Notes under the pieces: generated by a model
What the model saw: only the letters and a program-made list of their open reading frames with translations
Database searches by the model: none
What the model was told of the DNA's origin: nothing
NCBI GenBank assembly: GCA_017979445.1
Contig: CM030717.1
Location: forward strand, 25,035,288-25,099,287
Origin: Akebia trifoliata
Taxonomy: Eukaryota > Streptophyta > Magnoliopsida > Ranunculales > Lardizabalaceae
Length of the DNA: 64,000 nt
Direction of reading: 5' to 3'
Made by a program: the position numbers and the translations under genes
Shown: one piece after another, positions 44,750-55,275 of the stretch
Position numbering within the stretch: the stretch's first letter is position 1
How the letters are laid out: the number at the start of each line of letters is the position of its first letter

Positions 44750-45230
44750 TGCTCAGGCCTTTACAGGTCCTAAGCTTCCTTTCTTTCCAGCCTTGGTTGG
44801 TTTAGAAGCATCAAAGGTCTTGTCCACAGGAGGATCAGAGGAAGGAGGAGCTGAGCCATTCACAGTAGTCGGGACTGGAAAGGTTGGTAATTCCTTTAAA
44901 AGGGCAACCAAGTCATCTATCATCTTTTTCTCATCAAGACAAGCCGCTTGCCAAACATCCACAATAGTGTCGAACTGAGCTTGGAGCTTGTTTTTTGCTC
45001 TTGGAGAACTTGATCCCTCTCTTTGTCCTTCTTCAGGTTTGAAGTTTCAAGTTCGGAAATCTTCTGACAAAGCTCATCCTTCTTTTGGTTTGATAACCCC
45101 GAACCTTCTGAAGTGATTCCTTTAGATCTTTGACCTTTGCATTTAGGTCGGATATGGTCTTATTTCATTGGGCCACAGTTATCTAGACCTCCCCCCAATA
45201 ATTGGCCAATCTTTCAAGCAAGCTCGACCC
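44750..45230 (-). pseudogene. C-terminal part of the Tat-Y antisense gene
   Basis: Minus strand, opposite to the Tat-Y integrase. Pieces in several frames read 'NKTISDLNAKVKDLKESLQK', a heptad-like coiled-coil stretch, then 'MDVWQAACLDEKKMIDDLVA' and an acidic/Pro-rich tail 'LPTFPVPTTVNGSAPPSSDP' ending in a Lys-rich segment with a stop near 44753. The N-terminal exons are missing: sequence upstream (45240-45600) looks like promoter with 'TATAAATA' but lacks the family's N-terminal domain, so the middle of the gene appears deleted. Its sequence is too far from the Tat-C copy to align confidently beyond the coiled coil. Confidence 0.5.
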
Positions 45231-45488
45231 CCTCGAGGGAGAAAGTAAATAGAGAGTGTTGAACTTGCAAATAGAACCAATAAAATAACAAAGCCATAAG
45301 TTAGGGATGTGTAGAGGAGAATTTTGTGATCATCTCAAGAAATATACTCTCTCATGTATAGGATCTTCTCTGGATCATCCATGTTTTTTGATACACAGAG
45401 CCTTCGATGCCTAAATTAGATCTCACAAAAATTTTGGTAGAGTTTTATAAGTCAAATTGCGTACCTTTAGGTGTGGCTCTTATCTTCT

Positions 45489-45496
45489 ATTTATAG
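45489..45496 (-). promoter_or_regulatory. TATA-like box upstream of the Tat-Y antisense gene
   Basis: Minus strand 'TATAAATA' in 'cctactctataaatagaaga', at the position expected from the Tat-C gene. Confidence 0.45.
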
Positions 45497-45650
45497 AGTA
45501 GGAGTTTTTATCTTCCACGTTTTTCCTCTCATCTCTTTCTATTTTCGGATAAGAAGCATGGGAATCCTTGAGACTATAACCTTTCCTAGCATATCGCGCT
45601 GAAATCCCAAGAATTTATGTATGGGGTCAAATTCTGGTGAACGGTGCTAA

Positions 45651-46201
45651 TGGACTTTGCTTTACAGGTTCGAAGTCGTTTTTCCCCTTCTTTATTGGCA
45701 CCGGCATAGTACTTGTCAAAAAATCTCTAATGCTCAAGTTAGAATAGCAAATGAGTAATGGATAAAACTGGTTACCCTCCCAATTAGCCAAAAGATCCCT
45801 AAGTTTGTACATATTGTACTATTTATAGATCCTTCTTCTAAATCAAGGTTTTCCTTTTTCTCGAGAGGTGATCTTGATGAATCCCCTGATTCCCAAGACC
45901 ATAAATGGAATGGGGATCTTTGAGATTGGATATGCTATACTAGGATGAACTCCTTCGAGATCTCTAGGCTTGATATGCATGCATTAAGATTACGGGTATT
46001 CTTTGATTGGGTCTGCCTTACTTGGCAGACCAGGTTTTATTTAGTGCTGTGTTACCCTCCTAATTAGGCTAGATGCTTTCTATTTTAGCCTGCCCTTCTG
46101 TCGAGAAACACATTGTATGTTGATTTGAACATGGTACCACTTAACCGATCTAGACACATATACAATCCAAATGATTGTGTAGTTATTTTCCTTTACAATC
46201 A
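45651..46201 (-). repeat. Tat-Z LTR (about 551 bp, minus orientation)
   Basis: Minus strand: 'gagagaagg' then TGATTGTAAAGG at 46201, continuing through 'tatgtgtctagatcggttaa', 'acctggtctgccaagtaagg', a TATA region 'ggatctataaatagtac' near 45810-45826, 'tttttgacaagtactatgcc' and ending 'caaagtcca' at 45651. It is the inverted relative of 28663-29055 and keeps the TATA that the latter lacks. Leader-like 'ttagcaccgttcaccagaat' follows at 45650-45631. Confidence 0.6.
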
Positions 46202-46475
46202 CCTTCTCTCAAAGAGATGCGAAATCTCGTCGTCTCCTTGAGACACGTATCCTCCTTCTTATTAGTTGTCATGATTCTCTATCATTGCTTCTATTTTTAA
46301 TGAATTGATGTATTCAATGCAATGTCGTTTCAAAATTTTTTTGACAGTTGAGACGAATTGTCCCTGATCTATAACCGTCAACGTGCCCCACTAACATCTA
46401 TACTACGTCTCAGGCTACGATGGTTAGGCTGGATTAGGCTATCCTTCCCAAGGTACATACTCCTTTATGCTTCCC

Positions 46476-46483
46476 TAAAAATA
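46476..46483 (+). promoter_or_regulatory. TATA-like box of the Tat-Z antisense gene
   Basis: 'taaaaata', about 170 bp before the first ATG of the conserved block, at the position aligned with the box at 28381-28388. Confidence 0.4.
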
Positions 46484-48281
46484 AAGTGCTTGTACCACTC
46501 TCTGCGCCTATTGTGTTATTACTTTTGCAATTCACATCTTTCTGTGCTTATGACGTTTTCTTTCTCTCTACTTCATCGTCATCTTTACATCTTGTAGGTC
46601 GAGGTAATCTTTTATTCTTACTTTCTCTTTTTTACAAATTTAACTTTGTAATGATTGCCAAAATAACCCAACTTCGGAAGAGATTCTATATCCCTGCCTT
46701 TATGTCTATTCAGGTTGCAAAGACCCCAAAAAATCTTATGAGTGTCATCAGGGGGAAATCATGGTTTACACCTGCAAAATCAAGGCTGGCCTTAGATTCC
46801 CTCTTTCTTCCTTCCTCAAAAAAGTGTTGAGTAAAATAAACCGGGACCTAGGCCAAATGTCTGACAACTTTTACCGCTTAGGGGAGACAGTGAAGAAAAT
46901 GGACATTACCCCCAATGACCTCCTCTCAAAATATAACTTGAAAGTTATCCCCCAATGACCTGGGTACTACTCGATGTCCTTCAAGAGTGCAACAGTCGCA
47001 CTGGTTCCTTCTCTCCTTAGTACTGGCAAAGATTGGTACAAGGACTCCCTGATTGTCTTCGAAAACTGGGAGTTTTCCCCTGACACTTCTCGTGAGGGAT
47101 TTAAGGTCCCTCAGACCTTCTAGGGTAACTCTAGCTTTTAGATTCCTTGATGTGTCCAATTTTTCATCCTTATACAAAGTTGCATCTAACTTGGTCTTTT
47201 TTTTTTTTTGCAGATTTTTATGTCCTTTTTGATATTAAGGTTAAGAAAGAGCAATGCAAAGCATCCAAAGATAGGGAGCTAGTAGAAGTGGGTTTCCAAA
47301 CTAAGGAGACCAACAGGGTGGTCAAAGAAGATCAGATCTATCCTTCCCTTTTTTATTTTCCTCGGCCACTTACACGATGGGCTCCCTTTGATCAGGTTGA
47401 ACAGATCTTGGGAGATATTCCTTTTCCCTTTGCCTCTGTACCTATCCTCCCCTCTCTTCTACTTCTCTTAGGGCCTTCCGATGCCATGAACATTGACCTC
47501 TTGGAGTTCTCTCTCTTCCTTACCTCTACTGTAGACACCCCATTTTTGCATCTGCGTGATTAATCAACTCGTCAACCCGATCGCAACGATTCCCAATGAT
47601 GGATGTTTATTCCAATGCTTTATTTTGTTACCAGATATGTTTCAGAAATCCGGATGAGGTATCTCGAACTGACAAAACCTTAGAAATCATGCTACGCTAG
47701 GAAAATATAATCCCAAAAGCTTAGAAATCATCATCTTGCAGACAAAAACAAGTTTCACGATAAAAATCACTAAAAAAATGACCAAATTACCAAAATCCCC
47801 TAACATCAAAATATTCTTAGAGCCTACATTATGCTTAGGAAAACCCATTCAAACACATAAAACAACAAATCGAAACCAAATAAATTATTTCGCCAATTTT
47901 AACATAATTTAACAAAATTACGAAAATGCCCCTCATAAAGTTCACGATCATTTCACACAAAAAACTTCATCTACAAAAAATCGATTCTAAAACATCTTGG
48001 AACATAAAAAACCGACTTAAAACACAAAAAGTCCTCTTCGGGGGCAAAACGGTAATTTCACAATTTTCATAATTAAAATTTTTGAAATTAATAAATAAAA
48101 TATTAAATAATTAAAGTGAAATATTAATGAAATTAATTTAAGAATTTGAACTAAAAAAATTGATCAATCGGGCTCTCAAGCAAAATTGTTGAGTTCGCAA
48201 GATATTTCTTTAAGGACCCCTCCATTTGGGGGTCCAATAATTAAAGATATAATAGAGGGGGGTTCTCCAAAAAATCAAAGT

Positions 48282-48286
48282 CAACC
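48282..48286 (+). other. Target-site duplication CAACC, left copy (right copy 50035-50039)
   Basis: An exact pentamer on both sides of TG...CA. Confidence 0.9.
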
Positions 48287-50034
48287 TGTAGACACCTCAT
48301 TTTTACACTCGCCTGATTAATCAACTCGTCAACCTGATCGCAATGATTCCCAATGATGGATGTTTATTCCATTGCTTTATTTTATTATCAGAAATGTTTC
48401 AGAAATCCGGATGAGGTATCTTGAACTGACAAAACTGTAGAAACCACGCTACGCTAGGAAAATACGACTCCAGAAATATAGAAATCATCATCTTGGAGAC
48501 CCAAAAAGAAGCTTCACGATAAAAATCACTAAAAATTGACCAAATTATCAAAATACCCCTAACATCAAAACAACCCTAGAGCCTACGTTACGATTAGGAA
48601 AATCCTTTCGAACACATAAAATAACAAATCGAAACCAAATAAATCATTTCACTAATTTTCACAGAATTTGACAAAATTACGAAAATACCCCTCATAAAGT
48701 TCACAACCATTTCACACAAAAAATTTCATAAATGACACAAACCAACATTCACATTGAATTCCTTACGAAAAATCGATTCTAAAACATCTTAGAACATTAA
48801 AAACCGACTTAAAACGAGAAAAGTCCTCTCCGGGGGTAAAATGGTAATTTCAAAATTTTCATAATTAAAATTTTTGAAATTAATAAATAAAACATTAAAT
48901 AATTAAAGTGAAACATTAATGAAATTAATTTAAAATTTTGAACTAAAAAAATCAATCAATAGGGCTCTCATGGAAAATTGTTGAGGGTTCGTGAGATATT
49001 TCTTTAAGAACCCCTCCATTTGGGGGGCCAAAGAATTAAAGATATAATAGAGGAGGGTTCTCCAAAAAATTAAAGTCAATCAAGCAAGACTAAAGTCAAG
49101 GTATAAAAGTCAATCAAGCAAGACTGAAGTAAAAAATTAAAGCCAATCAAGCAAGACTGAAGTCAAAGATATTAAAAGTCAATCAATTAAGACTAAAGTC
49201 AAAATATTAAAAATCAATCAAATAAAGTCAAAATCATAATAGAGTTCTAATTAAATAATAACTCTATCTAATAGAGTTCTAATTAAAACACAACTCCACC
49301 TAAAATAATTCTAATTAAAACACAACTCTACCTAAAACAATTCTAACTAAAACACAACTCTAATTAAAAGAACTCTAATTAAACACTAATTCTATCTAAA
49401 TCAACCTTAAAAAAATCTATAAATAAGGGTGCTCACACCCTATTTTCGTATCAAATCATAAACCCTAAGAGAAGTAGGTCTAAAAGCCCCCCTAGCCTCC
49501 CATAAACCCTAGTTTTGGAGCCCCAACTCCTTACCTAATATCCCTTCTTCGATTTTAGCCTAAAAAAATACCTGAAAGCCCTTCAAGAACACCCCAAAAT
49601 CCATTAACAAACTCGAAGAATTCAGATCCAAGAAAGAAGAGATACCTTGCCTCGGAGATCGGAAATCAAATCCGGAGATAGAACGAAACAAGAAGTACGG
49701 TACAAGGAGCAATTTTTGTCAGATCTGAGGGAACAAAGTCTTTACTATCGGAAAGATATAACTTCTTATTTTTTTTATTTTATTATCTAGATTTTTTTAG
49801 CAATGTAACTTATTTGGGAAATTAATAGAGACCGGCTTTGGCCGGGCGGGGTTGGTGCCTAACACCTTCCAACCCCGTAACATGATCCCCGAATTCAGTT
49901 TTTTCTGTTCTAGATTAGTCCTTTATCCGTTTAGAGTCATTGATCGGTTCCTAGACCGTAATAACTAGGCGGCGACTCCCAAACCTCATGGGTCAAAAGC
50001 AGATCCGCGCACCCCGCGGATCGAGGGCGCTTTC
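48287..50034 (+). mobile_element. Solo LTR (inner), complete, 1748 bp
   Basis: Starts TGTAGACACCTC, ends GATCGAGGGCGCTTTCA. Flanked by a perfect CAACC duplication (48282-48286 and 50035-50039) inside the outer LTR. It contains an AATCAAGCAAGACTAAAGTC-type repeat block (49075-49215), a 'tctataaataagggtgctca' TATA near 49416, and the U5 marker 'ggggttggtgcctaacacc' near 49849. It is the best full-length example of this LTR family in the window and can serve as its reference. Confidence 0.93.
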
Positions 50035-52497
50035 ACAACCAAGCAAGACTAAAGTCAAGATATTAAAGTCAATCAAATAAGATTAAAGTCAAAATTAAAG
50101 TCAATTAAGTAAGACTAAAGTCAAAATCTTAAAGTCAATCAATTAAGACTAAAGTCAAAATCTTAAAGTCAATCAAATAAGACCAAAAGTCAAAATCCTA
50201 ATAGAGTTCTAATTAAATAATAACTCTATTTAATAGAATTCTAACTAAAATATAACTTTACCCAAAACAATTCTAATTAAAATACAACTCTACCTAAAAT
50301 AATTCTAACTAAAATACAACTCTAATTAAAAGAATTCTAATTAAACACTAATTCTATCTAAATCAACCCTTAAAAAAAATCTATAAATAGAGGTCCTCAC
50401 ACCCTATTTTCGTTTCAAATCATAAACCCTAAGAAAAGTAGGTCAAAAAGTCTTCCTAGCTTCCCATAAACCCTAGTTTTGGAGTCCCAACTCCTTACCT
50501 AACACCTATACCTCAATTTTAGCTCAAAAAATACCTAGAAGCCCTTCAAAAACACCCCCAAAATCCATAAACAAATTTGAAGAATCCAGATCCAAGGAAA
50601 GGATACCTTGCCTCAGAGATCAGAAATCAGATCCAGAGACAGACCGAAGCAAGGATATTGAACAAGGGATTACTCTGTCAGATCTGAGGGAAAGATAAAG
50701 TTGTCTTCGGAAAGGTATAATTTCTTAATGTTTTTATCTAGGTTTTTTTTAGCAATGTAATTTATTTTAAAAATTAGTAGAGACCGACTTTGGTCGGGCG
50801 GGGTTGGTGCCTAACACCTTCAAACCCTTAATGTGATCCCTGGACCCTTTTTTCTTTTGTAGATTAGTAATGTTTGCCTTTCTTAGAGTCTGTTTGGTTC
50901 CTAGACCTTAATAACTAGGTGGCGACTCCCAAACCTCAAGGGTCAAAAGCGGATCCGCGCACCCCGCGGATCGAGGGCGCTTTCACCTACCATCAGGGCT
51001 ACTCCTCCTTCTGATCAGGGTAGGAAGAAAAAGAAGAGGAATCAGATTCCTCGTGTTTCCACCCACATTAGAGAAATAGGTCAACTAACATTGGTACGTG
51101 GATAGCAAATTACTCCTGCCTCTCTTTCTACTTTTATTTTTAATTCTACTTATACTGTTATTGTTGTTCCTACTGAGCTTCCTAAGGAGATTCATGCTCA
51201 GGCAATGCAGAGTTTGGACACCATCATGGAACATAACCCTATTCTTGAGCTCCAATCGTGTAAGAGGTGCATGCTGGTAAGGAAGAGCTTGAAGAGCCCT
51301 TCCCCCCAAGGATGTCTGAGCAAGAGGGTCCTAGTGACCTTATGATTCCTGTAGAAGAAATAGTTTTTTCCTAGAGGAGTCGTGGAGCCTTTCTTTATGA
51401 ATGGAAATGAGAACAATGACTTTCAGCCCCATTTCAACCACGTCTTCAACATGAGCTACAAAGTGAGGAACCTTGTTATTCCTACCTTACTGCTCTCCCA
51501 CTCCATTTTCCCCAAAGACTGGGAAGTTGTGGACCAAGACAACGTTGATCTGGGCTTTGGTTAGTTCGTTCATGGCTTCTACCAAGTAACTTTATACTCT
51601 TTCTATCCTACTCCTTACTCTTTATGCTTTACTCATTTTACTATTTTACTTTTCTTGCAATCCAACTCCTATGGTACCTTGGTTTTCCTGAAGTGGCGTG
51701 AGGCATAAAAATAGATAATTGCTTTAACTAGGAAGTATAAGGAAAAAATCACTCTACACCAGGTTAATCTGGCCTCCTTTAGTTAATTTTCCTAGGAGGC
51801 CAAAGAGAAGATAGAAGCGAATTTTGTCTAATTTTCCAAGGCAAACTTAGTCTTGAAGGCCAACAATAAGAAGCTAACAGATTTTTAGGGTGCTCTTCAA
51901 CTAGAACTGGTCAACTACAAGGAGAGAGTGCAGATGAGAGACGTAGAGCTGGTAGATCTGCAAAAGTGAGTGCAACAATAAGAGCTTGAATTAGGCTCCC
52001 TCAGGACTTATCTTGAGTCAGCTATGACAATGCAGGCAAAGAAGGATGAGATTGAGACCAATAAGATGTTGGGTCAACCACAAACCTAATACTCTCAGTT
52101 GGCAGAGGATGTTTCTACCAAGGCCTATCGCGAATGCTTTGAGGCTACTCGACTACAATATGAAGAGGAAGAAGATGAAGAAGACAAGGAGAACTATAAG
52201 TCCTGCTGGTTTTCTACCCAAGGAGATTCTCAACTAATCAGGTGACTATGGACGGGTCCCACCCTTCTAACTGGATGAAAAAGAGAACCCAATTGCCATC
52301 TTGGATCAAGTTCCTGGTGAGCTTATAGAGGCTGGGTAGATCATAAATTTGAATCAAGCCAAACTAACCGACTTGCCTGCCCCTGCCAATGATCCGCCTC
52401 ATGTCTTATTATCGACATCGATCAGGACGAGACAATTGATCCTCCTAATCCTATTGAGGCCTCATCTCCTGCCAACCAATCATCTATTATCGAATAA

Positions 52498-53169
52498 AGA
52501 CCTATCTCTTTAATTTTGCTGTACTCTACTATCACTCTATTTTGCTATTTTTTTTGTACTCTCCCGTTTTGGGGATTTCTCTTGTACTTTTTCTACCATT
52601 AATGAAAAAATTTATTTTTATGCCAATTGTTACTCGACTTTTTTTAGCATAGACTTCACTTTTTCGTACTGTTTGCGTTGTACACTCAACTACTACTCTA
52701 CTCTTAATTTAGCATAAATTTTACTTTTTCGCGTTATTTGCGATGTACACTCAATTGCTACTCTGCTCTTAACTTAGCATAGACTTTATTTAGGCATTTC
52801 AACAAAAAATTTGATCTATTTTCTTGTACTAATACTTTATTGCCTTTCATTGTTTGTACTGTATGCATCACTACCTCTTCTCCCTAGATTCTACCATATG
52901 TTTCCCTTTCTTAGGTATACCCTTTTTGAAAATAGGCACATAGTAAGATATCGTTTAGGATTTTTAACATGTCTTCTTACTTTGGGGTGGTTCTTATGAG
53001 TTACTGTCTTTCAATAAGGTTCTAACTCAGTGTTCTAGTCTTTAAGGCAATGCAGGGTATCTCTCAATGCTATCAAGGCATAGTTGTATCACATACACCC
53101 TTACTCTCTATAGGGATCTTTTATAATATTTTTGTCTTTCTACGGGCCAACTGTAGTTATTTAGATTTC
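52498..53169 (+). other. Noncoding 3' region of the Tat-Z antisense gene
   Basis: No gene. 'cccgttttggggatttct' to 'accattaatgaaaaaattta' (52565-52615) matches the reverse complement of 25800-25865 and probably holds the poly(A) site. 'tacactcaa.tactactct' strings (52680-52770) form a short duplicated segment of about 80 bp. Confidence 0.5.
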
Positions 53170-53960
53170 TTCTTTTACACTATAGGTAGAGGAGGGTTGT
53201 GAGGATTTGCCTCTCCAATAAGCTAATCTTTGTGCACTGGCCCACAAAACAGGGTGTGGCAATTCAACTTTTCACTCTACCAGTTAACGAAAATGAGATG
53301 CAAAGACCTGACTCTTGGAAGAGCCCATCTCTGTGCTCTGTCAATCAAGACAAAGCGTGGCCGTCCAGTTTTTAACTTTACCGATTAAGGAAGAGGAGAG
53401 CTGCGAGGATTTGATTTTCGAAAGACCCATTATGTGTTCGATCACTCAAGATAGAGCATAGTAGTCCAACTTTTCACTTTATTGATTAAGAAAGAAGAGA
53501 GCTACGAGGACCTGACCCTTGAAAGAGTCCAACTCAGTGTTATATTACTCGTGCCAGAGTAGGGTCCCAACCAACATTTTACCCTGCCAATTATGGCAAA
53601 GAAAACCCACGTAAACTCGGACCCAGGTGAGATCCATCTTCAATGCTATTATACTCATAATAGAATAGGGCCCTGACCAACTTTTTACCCTGCCAATTAC
53701 GGCAAAGAAGACCCACATAAGCTCTGACCTAGGTGGGATTCATTTTAGTGGTATATTACTCATATCAAAGTAAGACCCCGACCAGTTTTTTATCCTACCA
53801 ATTATGGCAGAAAAGACCTACGTAAGCCTAAACCCAGGTGGGGTCCATTTTTAGTACTATAATACTCTTGAAGAGTGAGGCCCTGACTAACTCCATACCC
53901 TACCAATTAAGGCGGAACAGGACCACGTGGCCCTAGACCTAGGTGGGGCCCAATTTGATT
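53170..53960 (-). repeat. Tandem repeats of Tat-Z 3' region (two related arrays)
   Basis: 53170-53520 holds about three copies of a roughly 115-bp unit ('gagagctgcgaggatttgat'). 53520-53960 holds four copies of a roughly 105-bp unit ('taccctgccaattacggcaa', 'agaagacccac..aagc'). The second is the reverse complement of the Tat-C array at 24560-25200; a single copy of the first type can be seen near 25200-25330. Confidence 0.85.
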
Positions 53961-53989
53961 ATTTCCGTGTGTAGGCTATCAGCAGTCAA

Positions 53990-54318
53990 AGGAGATTTCT
54001 TTTATTGATAGTATCTTTTAAGATTACAAGTAATCTATGGTCTAGGTAACTCTTAATCGGTCATTGTTACTAAGTAGTATACTTTTGTTTAGCTGACTTT
54101 TGCCACTCCATATGGCCATTCCTAGTTTGGACCTAGTTTTCCATTATTTTGATCTTTGGTATTCTAAAATACTTTGCGCAGTACTAAGTCTCCTTCTTTG
54201 AATTGCCTGTAGCGGATTCTTTTATTGAAGTAATTTTGTAGCTTCTGATGATAACTTTTTAGTCTTATCAAGGTTGCTTTTCATTTATCTTCTAGTAAAT
54301 CTAACTTTACTGCTATGG
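53990..54318 (-). pseudogene. Tat-Z integrase C-terminal fragment
   Basis: Minus strand: 'TIAVKLDLLED' followed by 'KSYHQKLQNYFNKRIRYRQF', 'KEGDLVLRKVF' and 'VTMTD'. It corresponds closely to the Tat-C integrase tail at 24215-24500 and shares stop positions there. It is cut at 54318 by the chromovirus LTR. No more of Tat-Z pol is recognisable on the far side. Confidence 0.75.
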
Positions 54319-55275
54319 TGACATCACATGACACCTGTAGAAAACCTAGAAAGTTGGCTTATATTAGCCCATATGTGTCCATTTCAAGAAGAGGCCACAT
54401 GGATAACCAACTATCTCTATAACCCACAAGCTTGACACCTGTCCATCTGTTAGATAACTTCCCTAACTTCTTGTTAGGTGTCCTCCTTACATGAAACCAC
54501 CTCTGCTAGGTGTCCTCCTTGCATGAGATTACCTCTACTAAGTGTTTTTGTATGAGATCACCTTTGCCAAGTGTCTCATAGATATCTACCCACATGTGAT
54601 TTGTGCATGGGACATAAATCCCAATAGCCAACCAACCCACATAACTGCTCAACCGTCATAGCTACTTAGCTACTCTCTAATACACTGCTGCATAGCTTGA
54701 TCCTTGGCTTCAACCATGTCTCTCGGGTCGTCTTGATACCACCTATCTCCATTCTCAAGTACCTAGGCTGATCGCATATGCACGCCCCCTCGTTATCCGT
54801 CATGTATCTAGGGTACACATACACTATGCACCCTCACATGAGCTATGCCTCAATCAAGAGCTCGTGTGCCTGTGTGCCTACTTCACACAGAGTGCCCCCC
54901 TTTAAAGAGTATACTAAGTCTTTTATCAATTTTCAGAAGGAAACATCATTTCATGGGATCGAACATACTAGGTTATGGGTCAGGTTTGGAGCTCTAACCC
55001 AAGGATCCGTTTCTCCCCATGTTGTATAGGCCATCCCTAGCACTCCCTAAGATGCATTGCTATCTCCTAGGACCTTTCACGTGTGGCCCGTTAACTTAAG
55101 CCATCATCACATGTAGCCCTTACAACACATTGATACCCATATGATTCGCTGCCTTGTTTGCCTGGCATGCTGTTCAACCTACACGGCTTGTTGCTTTGCC
55201 CACATAGCTTATTGATGCATGCAATATAGCCTCTAACACGCATCCCATCCATGTTAAAAAATTAGGAGGCAAACA
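54319..55275 (-). repeat. Chromovirus LTR, left copy, minus orientation
   Basis: About 957 bp, the inverse of 56572-57553. On the minus strand it begins TGTTTGCCTCCTAA at 55275 and ends ...GTCATGTGATGTCA at 54319. Like the right copy, it contains a 32-bp repeat ('taggtgtcctccttgcatga' and so on, near 54475-54570). It contains an 83-codon open frame that I do not call as a gene. Confidence 0.8.

Larger units (their letters stand above)
47530..50985 (+). mobile_element. Solo LTR (outer) inserted in the antisense gene, itself split by another LTR
   Basis: Left part 47530-48286 starts TGTAGACACCCC; right part 50040-50985 ends GATCGAGGGCGCTTTCA. Together they form one LTR of about 1.7 kb. The flanks tctac (47525-47529) and cctac (50986-50990) differ at one base, consistent with an aged 5-bp duplication, and the gene sequence continues on both sides. 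No internal region exists, so it is a solo LTR. Confidence 0.88.
46651..52497 (+). pseudogene. Antisense gene of Tat-Z, spliced, interrupted by nested solo LTRs
   Basis: Tat-Z runs on the minus strand, so this plus-strand gene is antisense to its pol. Exon 1 opens at an ATG at 46651; a second frame carries 'AGLRFPLSSFLKKVLSKIN', typical of the 'putative gypsy-type transposon' family, and 'WYKDSLIVFENWEFSPDTS' follows. Intron 1 is 47125-47213 (GT-AG, 89 bp, poly-T before the acceptor). Exon 2 begins at 47214 ('KEQCKASKDRELVEVGFQT') and is split by the LTR unit at 47530-50985, resuming with 'NGNENNDFQP' near 51400. Intron 2 is 51586-51660, 75 bp, but its acceptor reads AA, not AG. Exon 3 carries 'FEATRLQYEEEEDEEDKEN', 'PIAILDQVPGELIEAG' and ends near 52497. 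Frame changes and stops are present. Role unknown; DNA or RNA binding is only a guess. Confidence 0.72.

Noticed and set aside
51098..51280. 60-codon plus-strand frame that is very hydrophobic and looks like a membrane protein
   Set aside because: It overlaps exon 2 of the Tat-Z antisense gene in a shifted frame; a pyrimidine-rich stretch (ctt, att, tct) yields the Leu/Ile run.
54778..55029. 83-codon plus-strand open frame
   Set aside because: It lies in the minus-oriented chromovirus LTR and has its mirror image in the right LTR (56766-56999, minus); not a gene.
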